Of a stretch of 37,970 nucleotides of DNA, positions 15,289 to 24,056 are shown piece after piece. Every line of letters starts with the position of its first letter. Within the stretch, counting starts at the first letter, position 1. A program made the position numbers and the translations under genes. This stretch comes from a virus, in IMG/VR virus record IMGVR_UViG_3300020156_000062, positions 1-37,970 of that record; one strand, given 5' to 3'. The notes under the pieces were generated by a model that was given only the letters and a program-made list of their open reading frames with translations, was not told the origin of the DNA and made no database searches.

Positions 15289-15905
15289 TGTGGGAAACGA
15301 TTACAGTGGGTAAGTTCCAGCAGCTCTATGACATCATCCAGGGGCAGAACTTTGACAGTGAACTGGACCGGCAGGTACATTTGCTTTCCTGTCTGGACGA
15401 AAGGCCGGTAGCGTACTATGAGGCGATGCGTGTGCAGGACCTACTGCAGGAGGTAAAGCGTACGGCTTTCCTGCATACAGGAGATATCCCGCAGGTTGAG
15501 CCGAAGCGATACCTGCGTGTAGGCGGCAAAGTGTTCCGGCCAGTGTACGATTTCCGGGATCTATGTGCAGGGCAGTTCATTGATGCAATGTCCATCGCGA
15601 AGACGCCGGAGGAACATGTATTGAACCTGAACCATATGCTGGCGGCGATCTGCCTTCCGGCGAAGCGGGGTATGCTAGGACGCAAGACGTTAAGATACGG
15701 GGATGTGCCTTTTGACGAAGTGGCCGAGGCTATGCTGGAGGCGAATATCTTGGAGGCGCAGGCAATCGCACTTTTTTTTTATCGCGCCTGGACAGACTTT
15801 TTAAAGAGTATGCCGGGCTATTTGGAAAGGAAGAAGGTGAAGATGACCCCGGCGGAGAGAGAGCTGTGGGATCAACTTTCGGCGTACGTTGGGGGTGGCT
15901 CCTGA
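15288..15905 (+). CDS. Tail assembly chaperone, G-like (zero-frame product)
   Basis: A 205-residue helical protein beginning MWETITVGKFQQLYDII and containing YFDR-free helices, CLDERPVAYYE and LNLNHMLAAICLPA. Position, size and the frameshift overlap support an assignment as the G-type tail assembly chaperone that binds the tape measure. At 15771-15781 the gene has C, nine T, A. Normal decoding gives LFFYRAW and ends at TGA 15903-15905. A -1 slip at this site enters another open frame that runs to 16072 and would add a 97-residue T domain. I see no sequence homology strong enough to prove the chaperone role alone. Confidence 0.7.
   Translation: MWETITVGKFQQLYDIIQGQNFDSELDRQVHLLSCLDERPVAYYEAMRVQDLLQEVKRTAFLHTGDIPQVEPKRYLRVGGKVFRPVYDFRDLCAGQFIDAMSIAKTPEEHVLNLNHMLAAICLPAKRGMLGRKTLRYGDVPFDEVAEAMLEANILEAQAIALFFYRAWTDFLKSMPGYLERKKVKMTPAERELWDQLSAYVGGGS
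15773..15779 (+). promoter_or_regulatory. Slippery heptamer T TTT TTT for -1 frameshift
   Basis: In the zero frame the codons are CTT TTT TTT TAT (15771-15782). The third T of CTT with the next two codons makes the X XXY YYZ heptamer T TTT TTT. After a -1 slip the next codon is TTA at 15779-15781 and the frame is open for 97 codons. No stable downstream hairpin or pseudoknot was worked out. Because the site is a nine-T homopolymer, a sequencing or assembly error of one base is the main alternative. Confidence 0.6.
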
Positions 15906-16072
15906 ATGCTACGCAGGTAGCAACGATGGAGGGCATCAGACTGGAGCAGGTATACGAATTATCCACTATCAACTTCCTCAATGACCTTGCCTACCTGAAG
16001 GATAAGTCCAAAGAGGAAAAAAGAATACACGACGAATGGCGACGGAAGCGCAGCGGCAGCAACAGTTACTAA
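15779..16072 (+). CDS. Frameshift extension of the tail assembly chaperone (GT-like)
   Basis: The -1 frame is open from the slippery site to TAA 16070-16072 and has no ATG before 15925. The only upstream initiator is a GTG at 15866. The encoded part begins LSRLDRLFKEYAGLFG, has an acidic linker (KEEGEDDPGG), and then FGVRWGWLLNATQVATMEG, a helix, and FLNDLAYLKDKSKEE. The second half resembles the small ORFs that follow G-like genes in Bacteroidetes phages. Fusion would yield a 261-residue GT-like chaperone made at low frequency (164 zero-frame codons plus 97). Separate initiation at 15866 (GTG) or 15925 (ATG) is the alternative. Confidence 0.65.
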   Translation, partial: LSRLDRLFKEYAGLFGKEEGEDDPGGERAVGSTFGVRWGWLLNATQVATMEGIRLEQVYELSTINFLNDLAYLKDKSKEEKRIHDEWRRKRSGSNSY

Positions 16073-16689
16073 GTAGCGGATGGCTCGACAAGATCGGCCA
16101 GGGCAATGACGTGCTGGAACTGGACCAGGTAGAACAGGTATTTGTAAAATGGATGGGACGGCTTGTCGAAGCCCTGCAAAAGAATATCAACAGTCCGAAT
16201 GGAAAAGGCCAGGAGATCACGGCCAGCGGTGCGTTGTCCGAATCCATCCGGTTCGAGTATTCTAAAAACGGCGTAGGTTACCAGGGCGTAGTGTACATGG
16301 TAGACTACGCGGATTTCAGGGATAAGGGCGTGCAGGGGATTGGCCCAAACAGCAAGAACACCACCAGCCCCTACAAGTTCAGAACGGCTTTTCCGTCAAA
16401 GAACATGCAGAACGCGCTGCTGATGTGGGTACGGGAAAAGAACCTGCTTTCCGAGATCACCGCGCCAAAGGGCTTGTTGGGTAAGAATACCCGTAACTAC
16501 CTGCGGAATAAAGACCGTAGCCGCCAGCTCGTCATTGCCCTAGGCAAGTCTATAAAGCAGCATGGTATCGAGGCTTCCAATTTCAAACAGGTGTCTGTGG
16601 ATGAAATCCTGCAAGGTATGACGCAGGAGTTGGCGGAAGCCATGGTAGGTGATATCGTGTTAAGTATTGATACAGCAAAACTATACTGA
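16036..16689 (+). CDS. Putative tail or neck structural protein (217 aa)
   Basis: Starts 37 bp inside the previous frame. The N-terminus is a Gln-rich helix (EAQRQQQLLSSGWLDKIGQG), followed by a helix with MGRLVEALQKNI and a beta-rich middle with YMVDYADFRDKGVQGIGP, then SPYKFRTAFPSKNMQNALLMW and LVIALGKSIKQHG. The VDYADFRDKG-type segment is reminiscent of HK97 gp10-like tail-completion or neck proteins. Gene position between chaperone and tail proteins fits. I could not confirm the family. Confidence 0.6.
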   Translation: MATEAQRQQQLLSSGWLDKIGQGNDVLELDQVEQVFVKWMGRLVEALQKNINSPNGKGQEITASGALSESIRFEYSKNGVGYQGVVYMVDYADFRDKGVQGIGPNSKNTTSPYKFRTAFPSKNMQNALLMWVREKNLLSEITAPKGLLGKNTRNYLRNKDRSRQLVIALGKSIKQHGIEASNFKQVSVDEILQGMTQELAEAMVGDIVLSIDTAKLY

Positions 16690-17891
16690 TGGCAATCACT
16701 CTCAATAGTACTCCCGATAAATTTACCCCGGCGTTCAACCCGGTGTACTTTTCCGTATCCTCTGACAATTACAGCCAGCCGGATTTCAAGTTTGTGGCTG
16801 ATGTGTACGATGGAACCGGCAACCTGCTGGCCTCACTGAAGTACCAGGCCAACGTCCAGGGCAGCACGCCTATCAGCATTGATGTCAGCCGTATGCTACA
16901 TGAGCTGGTAGGGCCTGACTACTGCAAACTGAATAGTGTGGTGAGCCCGGCCATTATAGTGAACAGCGGCGGTGCAATTGCCGGATACTCCGTCCAGTTC
17001 GGGGAGCAGTACGGCGGAGTGGTGTATGCCAACCTTACGAGCTTCAGCGGATATGTGTTCAACGGATCCATGAACCACTACCATTTTGCCTTTTACCAGT
17101 CCAGCGCGTGGCTGAACGAAAAGTTCCTGACCCCGCTTTCCCGGCAGACGGTGCGCAAGCGTGACAGCGTGATGCTGTCTATCCTTCAGTCCGATGCGGC
17201 GGCGATAACCAACTTTGCGGTGAACATCTTTGATAACGCCGGGGCCAGTCTCTACAGCACCACTATTACCAACACGCTGACGTCGTTGTCAGCTACCAAT
17301 AACCGACTGCTGCATGTTCACTGCGGGTTTGATTATCTGTACGACCGGCTGGCATTCGGCAGCAGCGTATACAGCAACGCGGCGTATTACACCATCACAC
17401 CAGCGGGGGGCACGGCTATGCGCTTCGACCTGTTCAGTCGCTGCGAGCGGTTCCCTGGCGTGCGGCTGTACTTCCTCAACGAGATGGGAGGCTTTGACGC
17501 GTTCAACTTCCTGTTACCAGAGCGGTATACACAGACGTCCGAAAAGAAGATTTACCAGCGCCAGCCGCTTAATAAGCAGACAGCCTATGACGCCACAAAT
17601 AAGCGCTTCGAGGCCACCAACCGGGCATACTATGCGAAGTACACAGAAAAGCTGCGGCTGGCGTCCGACTACCTGACGGATATGGAGGCGGAGCATTTAC
17701 GCCAGTTAGTGCCATCCCCGTTGGTGTACATGGAAAAAGACGTGGCGGAGTACGGCGGCACCGGGTTGGTGCTCGTCCCCATTGATATCAAGATGACGGA
17801 CTACGCCCTGAAGAAAACTGCACTGGACAAGCTTTTTACCGTGGAGATAGACGTGGAGTTGACACAGCCAACTTACCGGCAGACGGTTTAA
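16689..17891 (+). CDS. Tail protein (400 aa, beta-rich)
   Basis: A beta-rich protein with DNYSQPDFKFVADVYDG and repeated VNIFDNAGASLYSTTITN-type strands. The C-terminus (LRLASDYLTDMEAEHLRQLV, then SPLVYMEKD) looks like the connecting segment of distal tail proteins. The same arrangement, this protein followed by a ~750-residue baseplate-like protein, is familiar in Bacteroidetes siphoviruses and prophages. The ATG overlaps the previous stop by one base. Probably part of the tail tip. Exact role unproven. Confidence 0.65.
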   Translation: MAITLNSTPDKFTPAFNPVYFSVSSDNYSQPDFKFVADVYDGTGNLLASLKYQANVQGSTPISIDVSRMLHELVGPDYCKLNSVVSPAIIVNSGGAIAGYSVQFGEQYGGVVYANLTSFSGYVFNGSMNHYHFAFYQSSAWLNEKFLTPLSRQTVRKRDSVMLSILQSDAAAITNFAVNIFDNAGASLYSTTITNTLTSLSATNNRLLHVHCGFDYLYDRLAFGSSVYSNAAYYTITPAGGTAMRFDLFSRCERFPGVRLYFLNEMGGFDAFNFLLPERYTQTSEKKIYQRQPLNKQTAYDATNKRFEATNRAYYAKYTEKLRLASDYLTDMEAEHLRQLVPSPLVYMEKDVAEYGGTGLVLVPIDIKMTDYALKKTALDKLFTVEIDVELTQPTYRQTV

Positions 17892-17914
17892 TTTTAAAAA
17901 AGTTCCAACTTTTT

Positions 17915-17948
17915 ACAAACAAAATCGCATTTCGTTCCGTGTATGGTT
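17915..17948 (+). promoter_or_regulatory. Repeated late-gene motif, copy B
   Basis: The copy reads ACAAACAAAATCGC, then ATTTCGTTCCGTGTATGGTT, and lies in the 58-bp gap before the large tail gene. Just upstream, 17898-17914 contains a perfect short palindrome of AAAAAGTT and AACTTTTT around CC, a weak terminator-like element. Its TTCC block ends 11 bases before the ATG at 17950, nearly the same spacing as copy D. See copies A, C and D. Confidence 0.55.
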
Positions 17949-17949
17949 G

Positions 17950-20187
17950 ATGATTCAATCAACTGTCATAGTAGAAGGGTATGCGCTGGACCTCCTGGAG
18001 GACATCTCCACGGACTTTACATACAGCATCCAGGATATCCGGGAGCCGGATAAACGTCGCACGGACTTCAGCAAGACCATTGAGCTGCCGGGCACGCCGC
18101 GTAACAACGCCCTGTTCGCGCAGATATTTGACATTAATGTTGAAAATGACTGGACGCCCAACCAGCCCAACATAGGTTATAACTTCAACCCAAACAAGAC
18201 TGCGAAGACTGTCGTGCTAGTGGATGGTATAGAGGTGTTCCGGGGGGTGATCCAGGTGTTGAAGGTCCGGATTGAGAAAAAGGAAGTGCGGTATGAGACC
18301 TGCGTGCTCGGCAGGTTGGCTGACATCCTTTTCGCGATGGGCGATAAGAAGCTGAGTGATATCGATTTCAGTGATATGGATCACGTTTTAACTGTTGACG
18401 AGTATGCACCTAATCCGGACCCTACAAAAAATAAATTAAGTTTAGAACACATATGGGGTAATCCGCAAAGCTATCGTTTTACCTATCCCCTGATAGATTA
18501 TGGCTTCAGTATTGATGGGGTTAATTACCCTATCCAGAACTTTGCACCAGCTATTTACGTAAAGGAGTATATCGACCGGATATTCGCTGCCGCCGGCTTT
18601 ACCTACAACTGTCCTTTTTTTAGTTCCAGTTATTTCAAATCGCTTATCATCCCGACAACCACAAAGTATGATATCGGCTCCCCTGCGCAGGATGTAGATT
18701 ATCTGGAACTTCGGACAATTACCGCAGATGAAGAAAATAGGCGGTCTTTTAACAACTGGCGATTTGTCACGTTCCCTTTTACTACTGTGGTGGATGGAAA
18801 AGACAAGTATGGTTGGCATGTCGGTACTAACCATGACATCACTATTACCAATAGTATTGATGTGTCTTTTCAATTCAAGCTAAACTTCACCTACAACAAT
18901 CGAAAAGGGAGGGCCGCAGATATAATCGTAAAAACCAATGCAGATACACCCTTTGAACAGTGGGTATTAGTGGAGAGCGTTGCTCCAGACATTTATCACG
19001 ATAAAATAATTGAGATTCCTAAACAACGTTTTGCTGCCGGCACTCGCATAACTATCGGGATTAATATGCCGGTGAAGGGACGTGTATATTGGCATGGTGC
19101 GGATAGATGGTATGCGCCGTCACCAGCAGACACTAGCCAATACCCCATTGACGTAGGTTCACAGGTCCGCATATTCGATACGCTGGCCCAAGATATTGCA
19201 CAAAAGGACTTCTTTAAGTCCATTCTGCTGATGCATAATCTTTACCTGTTCACCGATGAGGATAACCCTAACAACCTGTTCATCGTGCCGCAGGCGTGGT
19301 TCTATAACACTTTTGCCGGCGACGCTGTGGACTGGACTTACAAGTTGGTCCAGGACCAGGAAATGGAGATCATACCTATGGGCGAGCTTGCAGCGCGTGA
19401 ATACCTGTTTACCTACAAAAAGGACACGGACTTCTATAACGACCAACGGTACTTTAAAGTGTACAATGAGGTATACGGTCAGAAGAAATATACCGCCGAT
19501 AACGACTTTGAGAAAGACACGCAAAAGATCGAGGTGATATTCAGTCCTTCGCCGCCGGTACAGAACCCTGGCAGTACACGGGTACTCGCCCACTACTATA
19601 AGGCTACAGAGGAAGGGGGCGCAAAGGAGCGCGACGCCTTCAATATCCGCATTTTGATGTATGGAGGGCTGAAGGAAAGCAAACAATATGATGACCATAA
19701 TGCGCCGTACGCTAAGTGGACATTAACGGACTTCAACGGGAACGCGTTGAAGGATTACGTAAAATATCCTTATGCCGGTATGTGGGATGATCCCGTAGCC
19801 CGGTCCCGCGATCTATGCTTTGGCCCACCAAACGAGACGTTCTATTTCGTCAACCCTTACCCGGATGTTGGCCTGTACCGCTACTGGTGGCAGGGATTTA
19901 CGCTGGAGATTACCAACAAAGACAGCAAGCTGGTCCGCGCCTGGTTCAACCTGTCTCCTGCCGACATTAACCAGTTGGATTTTAAACGGCTGGTAAAGGT
20001 GGATAACACCTACTTCAAGCTGAACAAGATCGAGAATTATAAACCGCTGGGCACCGAGCTGACCCGCGCGGAACTTTTCAAAACTGCTGTGAAGGTAGAG
20101 ATCGAGCGCCCCGGCTTCATCAAATGGAGCGACGAAGGATACCTGCTGCACAGCGATGAATCACCCGCAAGAATACCAACCTCCTGA
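17950..20187 (+). CDS. Large tail-tip/baseplate protein (745 aa)
   Basis: I use ATG 17950; an in-frame TTG precedes it. The N-terminus (VIVEGYALDLLEDISTDFTY, followed by KRRTDFSKTIELPGTPRN) is a hallmark of large Bacteroidetes tail-tip proteins, likely the hub or host-contact protein. The middle (about residues 140-405) is AT-rich at the DNA level and differs in texture from the ends, suggesting a swapped domain. The C-terminal part returns to the local composition and has YFKLNKIENYKPLGTELTRAEL. It probably builds the baseplate or receptor-contact region at the tail tip. No enzymatic motif seen. Confidence 0.7.
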   Translation: MIQSTVIVEGYALDLLEDISTDFTYSIQDIREPDKRRTDFSKTIELPGTPRNNALFAQIFDINVENDWTPNQPNIGYNFNPNKTAKTVVLVDGIEVFRGVIQVLKVRIEKKEVRYETCVLGRLADILFAMGDKKLSDIDFSDMDHVLTVDEYAPNPDPTKNKLSLEHIWGNPQSYRFTYPLIDYGFSIDGVNYPIQNFAPAIYVKEYIDRIFAAAGFTYNCPFFSSSYFKSLIIPTTTKYDIGSPAQDVDYLELRTITADEENRRSFNNWRFVTFPFTTVVDGKDKYGWHVGTNHDITITNSIDVSFQFKLNFTYNNRKGRAADIIVKTNADTPFEQWVLVESVAPDIYHDKIIEIPKQRFAAGTRITIGINMPVKGRVYWHGADRWYAPSPADTSQYPIDVGSQVRIFDTLAQDIAQKDFFKSILLMHNLYLFTDEDNPNNLFIVPQAWFYNTFAGDAVDWTYKLVQDQEMEIIPMGELAAREYLFTYKKDTDFYNDQRYFKVYNEVYGQKKYTADNDFEKDTQKIEVIFSPSPPVQNPGSTRVLAHYYKATEEGGAKERDAFNIRILMYGGLKESKQYDDHNAPYAKWTLTDFNGNALKDYVKYPYAGMWDDPVARSRDLCFGPPNETFYFVNPYPDVGLYRYWWQGFTLEITNKDSKLVRAWFNLSPADINQLDFKRLVKVDNTYFKLNKIENYKPLGTELTRAELFKTAVKVEIERPGFIKWSDEGYLLHSDESPARIPTS

Positions 20188-20744
20188 TGGCAGACAAGAA
20201 GATAATACAACTGGACCCGGCGGCAGCGCTTACCATCAATGACCTGATGATGGTCTGCCAGGATGAAGTGACAGGCGAACTGTTACAGGCGGACCTGGGG
20301 GCACTCCGGGCTTTAGTACTCGGTGGGGCTAACGCCGGTGCGCGGATATACTTCACCTCCGGCGTTCCCGGCAATGATATAGGCGTTGACGGAGATGTAG
20401 CCTTTGACAAGTCCGCGAAGGACATCTACAGCAAAGTATCCGGTGCATGGATCCTGCAGGACAACTACGGCGCGCCGGATGCGGGTGTAGCACTGATCCG
20501 GTTTACATCTGATTACGGGACCGGTGGTCTCGCCGCAGATGGTTTGACCTACCAGAACAACGACCTTATAGACTGTGATGTGATCGGCGTCATGGTGGAG
20601 ATCACTCCGCTGATCCGGGTTGAAGAAGTAGGAGTAGACGCGCCGGGCCTCGATGAATACGATTATGATGCCGGGACTGGCACGATAACTTTTGGCGCGG
20701 CCCTTCCTGAAGGGTTCCGCATCAGTATAACATACGCATTCTAA
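20187..20744 (+). CDS. Putative small tail fiber protein (185 aa)
   Basis: The start overlaps the preceding stop by one base. The first part (ADKKIIQLDPAAALTINDLM) is a typical Bacteroidetes phage fiber-like opening. The middle contains GARIYFTSGVPGNDIGVDGD, as in short fiber or collar proteins that carry a 'GTVPPSNSLGVDGDVYID'-like element, and the C-terminus is beta-rich (YDYDAGTGTITFGAALPEGFR). The overall look is a trimeric fiber or adaptor. A receptor role is inferred only. Confidence 0.65.
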   Translation: MADKKIIQLDPAAALTINDLMMVCQDEVTGELLQADLGALRALVLGGANAGARIYFTSGVPGNDIGVDGDVAFDKSAKDIYSKVSGAWILQDNYGAPDAGVALIRFTSDYGTGGLAADGLTYQNNDLIDCDVIGVMVEITPLIRVEEVGVDAPGLDEYDYDAGTGTITFGAALPEGFRISITYAF

Positions 20745-22738
20745 TGGCAGCGGAAAAAGCAGAGATAGACGTAAGCGTCCAGCTTAGCGGCGAAAAGACG
20801 CTGAGCACTTTGAAGAAGGACTTGAAGGAGGCCCAGGGGGAAGCTCTTGCCGTATCCCGCCAATTCGGAGAAACCTCAAAGCAAGCACAGGAGGCCGCGA
20901 AGAAGGTTGCGATGATAAAGGACGAGATGTCCGATCTCAATGAACGCGTTAAGCTTTTTGATCCCGGTGCGAAGTTCCAGGTATTCGGCAACGTGGTCAA
21001 CTCTGTAGCGGCGGGCTTTACTGCAGCACAGGGCGCCATGGCGGTGTTCGGTAGCGAAAGTGAAGATCTGCAGAAACAGTTGGTAAAGTTGCAAGGAGCG
21101 CTGGCGCTCACGCAAGGATTGTCCGCTATCACCGATAGCTGGAAAGACTTCCAAAGGCTCGGAGGCGTCATAAAAACGCAGGTCGTATCTGCTTTCACCA
21201 CGCTGAAAGGCGCGCTCGCTGCAACCGGCATCGGCCTGCTGGTTGTCGCTATAGGCACGCTGATAACGAATTTCGAGGCGATTGAAAAGTGGCTTAAAAA
21301 AATCATTCCCGGCTTCGAGAGCTTCGGTGCAGTGTTCAACAAAATAAAAGCCATTGCCTTCGGTGCGTTCAATGCGATCACAGAAGGCTTTAGGGTCGTG
21401 TGGGACGTCGTGTCTAACATTTTTACTGGGGATTTTTCCGCGGCGGCGGATGCTGCCCGTAACGCCGGCGCGCGGATTGGTGCGGCGTATGCCGAAGGGT
21501 TTAATGAAGAAGTAAAGAGCCAGGCGGAAGACGCGGCTAGGGAATTACTGAATGCCCGCATCCAGTTCCAGGAGCGAGAGCTGAAAGTGCTGCAGGCAGG
21601 AGGTGAAAAACGTCTCGCCGAAGCGCGGGCGTTGGAACGAAAAATACTTGAAGAAAGGATACAGGCCGAGAAAGTAGGCACGCAGGCCCGGTTTGACGCC
21701 GAGGCCGAGCTGCGCGCATTCGATGCACGGGCGGCAGTTGAGCGCGAAAAAGCCGCAGAAGAGGTCGCAAAAAAAGCCGATGACCAACGGAAGCAAAACG
21801 CGCAGAAAGCATTGCAGGATCTTCAGGCGCAGCAAAACAGAGAATACCAACTTGCAGTAAGCCGCGGGCAGGATGTATACAATCTGAAAGCCCAACAGCT
21901 CCAGGCACAGCTAGAGTTGGCCCGGAAATATGGGTTGGATATCGCCGCTATAGAGAACCAGCAAAAGGACGAAGCTGTCGCAAGACAGGTCGCGCTAAAC
22001 AAGACGTTGCAGGAAAACATTAAAGTATCCAATGATACGGGCTTGCAAAACCTTGCTACCGCTAACGCGGCGTTCAACCAGCAGGTAACGCAGGGTGCGA
22101 CTGAAGGAGCAATCAAGATAGCTGAAGCCGAGAAGCAGAAGCAGGACGCCATGGCCTTGACGAATGAAGTCATGGGCAAGCTAACACAGAGCAATGATGA
22201 GCTTTCAGGTCTTCAAGAGGGGGCTGCTATCGCCCTGGCGTTCATTGTGAAATCTGCCGAGGAACAAAAGGTAGATGCGCTGGAAGCCACCCAGGTAGCA
22301 ATGCGGGTTGCGTCCAAAGCGCTAGGCACGCAGTCCGCATTGGGTAAAGGGGTTGCTATTGCCAGCACGACAATCGATACAATACAGATGGGCGTTGCCG
22401 CATTTAAAGGTATGGTAGCTACTTTTCCCGGTCCCTGGGGGATCGCCGCAGGCGCTGCTGCTGCTGCGGGCGTGCTCATCAACGGGTTTGCGCAGGTTAA
22501 AAAGATACAGGCCACAAAAATACCGGGCGCGCCCGATTCTGGTGGAGGAAACGTTTCTGCATCCGTTCCTGCAGCTCCTGTCATCCCGCGTGTGCAGGGC
22601 GATACCGGCACAATGGTGCAGCAACTGGACCAGGTCAACAGTAACCTGCAGCAGCCGCAACGGGTGCAGGTAGTGGAGAGCGATATCACTAACACGCAGA
22701 ACCGCGTGGAAGTTATTGAAAACAATGCAAAATTCTAA
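20744..22738 (+). CDS. Tail tape measure protein (664 aa)
   Basis: A long helical protein that follows the fiber-like gene. The first ~90 residues are charged coiled coil (DVSVQLSGEKTLSTLKKDLK). Hydrophobic helices occur near 160-180 (AATGIGLLVVAIGTLITNF) and near 560-590 (MVATFPGPWGIAAGAAAAAG), as in tape measures that enter the host membrane. Between them is a long coiled coil very rich in Ala, Glu, Lys and Gln (residues ~265-480). The length is short for the class, which predicts a tail of the order of 100 nm if the usual ~0.15 nm per residue holds. It is the last gene of the tail block before the head genes. Confidence 0.85.
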   Translation: MAAEKAEIDVSVQLSGEKTLSTLKKDLKEAQGEALAVSRQFGETSKQAQEAAKKVAMIKDEMSDLNERVKLFDPGAKFQVFGNVVNSVAAGFTAAQGAMAVFGSESEDLQKQLVKLQGALALTQGLSAITDSWKDFQRLGGVIKTQVVSAFTTLKGALAATGIGLLVVAIGTLITNFEAIEKWLKKIIPGFESFGAVFNKIKAIAFGAFNAITEGFRVVWDVVSNIFTGDFSAAADAARNAGARIGAAYAEGFNEEVKSQAEDAARELLNARIQFQERELKVLQAGGEKRLAEARALERKILEERIQAEKVGTQARFDAEAELRAFDARAAVEREKAAEEVAKKADDQRKQNAQKALQDLQAQQNREYQLAVSRGQDVYNLKAQQLQAQLELARKYGLDIAAIENQQKDEAVARQVALNKTLQENIKVSNDTGLQNLATANAAFNQQVTQGATEGAIKIAEAEKQKQDAMALTNEVMGKLTQSNDELSGLQEGAAIALAFIVKSAEEQKVDALEATQVAMRVASKALGTQSALGKGVAIASTTIDTIQMGVAAFKGMVATFPGPWGIAAGAAAAAGVLINGFAQVKKIQATKIPGAPDSGGGNVSASVPAAPVIPRVQGDTGTMVQQLDQVNSNLQQPQRVQVVESDITNTQNRVEVIENNAKF

Positions 22739-22742
22739 TTCA

Positions 22743-23333
22743 ATGGAATTACCAGTATACACGCTGACGATCAGCGACGACGAGAAAGATAATGCGGAAG
22801 TGAACTTCGTTTCGCTGGTGGAAACACCGGCCATCGAGCGAAACTTCCTTGCGTTCAGGAACCAGCAACTGTTCGCAATACAGGATGAAGATCAGCGAAT
22901 CGTGAGCGGCCCCGCTATGGTACCCGACATGCCCATTTTCCGCAGCGATGAGAACGGGCAGTACTACGTCGTGTTCGATGCTGCAGCCATCGGTAAGATC
23001 GCCTACCGCTTTTTTAAAAAAGGATACCAGGCCAATATTAACACCAACCATTCCCCGGACGCTCTGGTAGTGGACAGTGTTTTCTTTGAAAGCTGGCTGG
23101 TGGATCGCGAGAAAGGTAAGGCCCCCATGAAGGGGTTTGAGGACCTACCGGATGGCACTTGGTTCCTGACCGCTAAGATCAACAGCCCGGATACCTGGAC
23201 AAAAATAAAATCTGGCGAATATAAAGGGTTCTCCGTGGAAGGACTGTTTGAATATACCCGTGTAGCGAAAGTTGACCCCGAACGGGCATTACTCGAACAG
23301 GTTAAGGAGATACTGGACCAGATCGAAGATTAG
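22743..23333 (+). CDS. Prohead serine protease, XkdF-like
   Basis: I place the start at ATG 22743, five bases after the tape-measure stop; two upstream in-frame starts (TTG 22716, ATG 22725) overlap the tape measure gene. The ~196-residue protein matches phage XkdF-type peptidases: MELPVYTLTISDDEKDN, a VSLVETPAIERNF signature, a DMPIFRSDENGQYYV core, a NINTNHSPDA segment with the catalytic His, and GEYKGFSVEGLFEY with the catalytic Ser. It would process the scaffold and capsid during head maturation. A terminator follows the gene. Confidence 0.88.
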   Translation: MELPVYTLTISDDEKDNAEVNFVSLVETPAIERNFLAFRNQQLFAIQDEDQRIVSGPAMVPDMPIFRSDENGQYYVVFDAAAIGKIAYRFFKKGYQANINTNHSPDALVVDSVFFESWLVDREKGKAPMKGFEDLPDGTWFLTAKINSPDTWTKIKSGEYKGFSVEGLFEYTRVAKVDPERALLEQVKEILDQIED

Positions 23334-23342
23334 CCCACAAAG

Positions 23343-23371
23343 CCCCGCCCTGCAAGTCTTGCGGGGTTTTT
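23343..23371 (+). terminator. Rho-independent terminator after protease gene
   Basis: Stem CCCCGC (23343-23348) with GCGGGG (23361-23366), loop of 12, followed by TTTTTCTTTT. It lies 10 bp after the protease stop and directly before motif copy C, so transcription likely ends and restarts here. Confidence 0.85.
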
Positions 23372-23387
23372 CTTTTAAAAAATCTAT

Positions 23388-23417
23388 ACAAAACCGCAAC
23401 TGCTTCCGTGTACTGGT
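23388..23417 (+). promoter_or_regulatory. Repeated late-gene motif, copy C
   Basis: The copy reads ACAAAACCGCAACTGC, then TTCCGTGTACTGGT, and is the most divergent of the four. It sits between the terminator at 23343-23371 and the scaffold ATG at 23432. The neighbourhood (hairpin, then motif, then gene) is what is expected for a promoter that restarts transcription for scaffold and capsid. Confidence 0.55.
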
Positions 23418-23431
23418 AGAAAAGTAGAATT

Positions 23432-24025
23432 ATGACTACCAAAGAAGCAGTAATGAAACTGAAAGGCCTGATGAGCGCTGTTTTCAATTCCCAGGAGTTT
23501 GAAGGCGCAAAGCTCTCTGACGGCACCGCTATAGAATACACCGCCCTTGAAACGGGCGGCGAGCTGTTTGTCATCGATCCTGACGGCAAAAAATTGCCGG
23601 CGCCTGCAGGCGAACATGAGCTGGAAGACGGCCGCATCGTCGTAGTCGTTGAACCGGGCAAGATAGCCGAAGTGAAGGAAGCAGCGCCAGCCGCTGATCC
23701 CGCTGAGCAGGAAATGGAAGAACAAGCCCCCGACTACGCCGCACAAATCACCGCGCTTCAGGAAGAAAACGCCAGCCTAAAAACCCGGCTTGACGCACTG
23801 GAGAAATCAAGCGCAGCTTTCAAGAAACAGACCGGGGAGTTGCTTACGCAGTTCCAGGCAGCGCTGGAAGCTATCGCGGAAGAGGATACGGCGGATCCTG
23901 CAAACCCTCCAAAACAAACACTGTTCAGCGAACAAAAAGACAAAAAAGCAACAGGCTTGCAGCGCTTCAGCGCTGGGCTTGAAGCCTACAAAAAGAAACT
24001 GGAAGCCGAGAAGGCGCAGAAATAA
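23432..24025 (+). CDS. Capsid scaffold protein
   Basis: A 197-residue protein between the protease and capsid genes. It is acidic and helical: a short N-terminal domain with beta-strands (FNSQEFEGAKLSDGT), an Ala/Glu-rich segment, and a coiled coil (ITALQEENASLKTRLDALEK) followed by a basic C-terminal tail (KKLEAEKAQK). Coiled coil plus basic tail and location are classic scaffold features. The protease upstream would remove it. No sequence proof of scaffold function beyond this. Confidence 0.78.
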   Translation: MTTKEAVMKLKGLMSAVFNSQEFEGAKLSDGTAIEYTALETGGELFVIDPDGKKLPAPAGEHELEDGRIVVVVEPGKIAEVKEAAPAADPAEQEMEEQAPDYAAQITALQEENASLKTRLDALEKSSAAFKKQTGELLTQFQAALEAIAEEDTADPANPPKQTLFSEQKDKKATGLQRFSAGLEAYKKKLEAEKAQK

Positions 24026-24056
24026 ACCAACAACCAACCATTAAAATTTTCAAACT

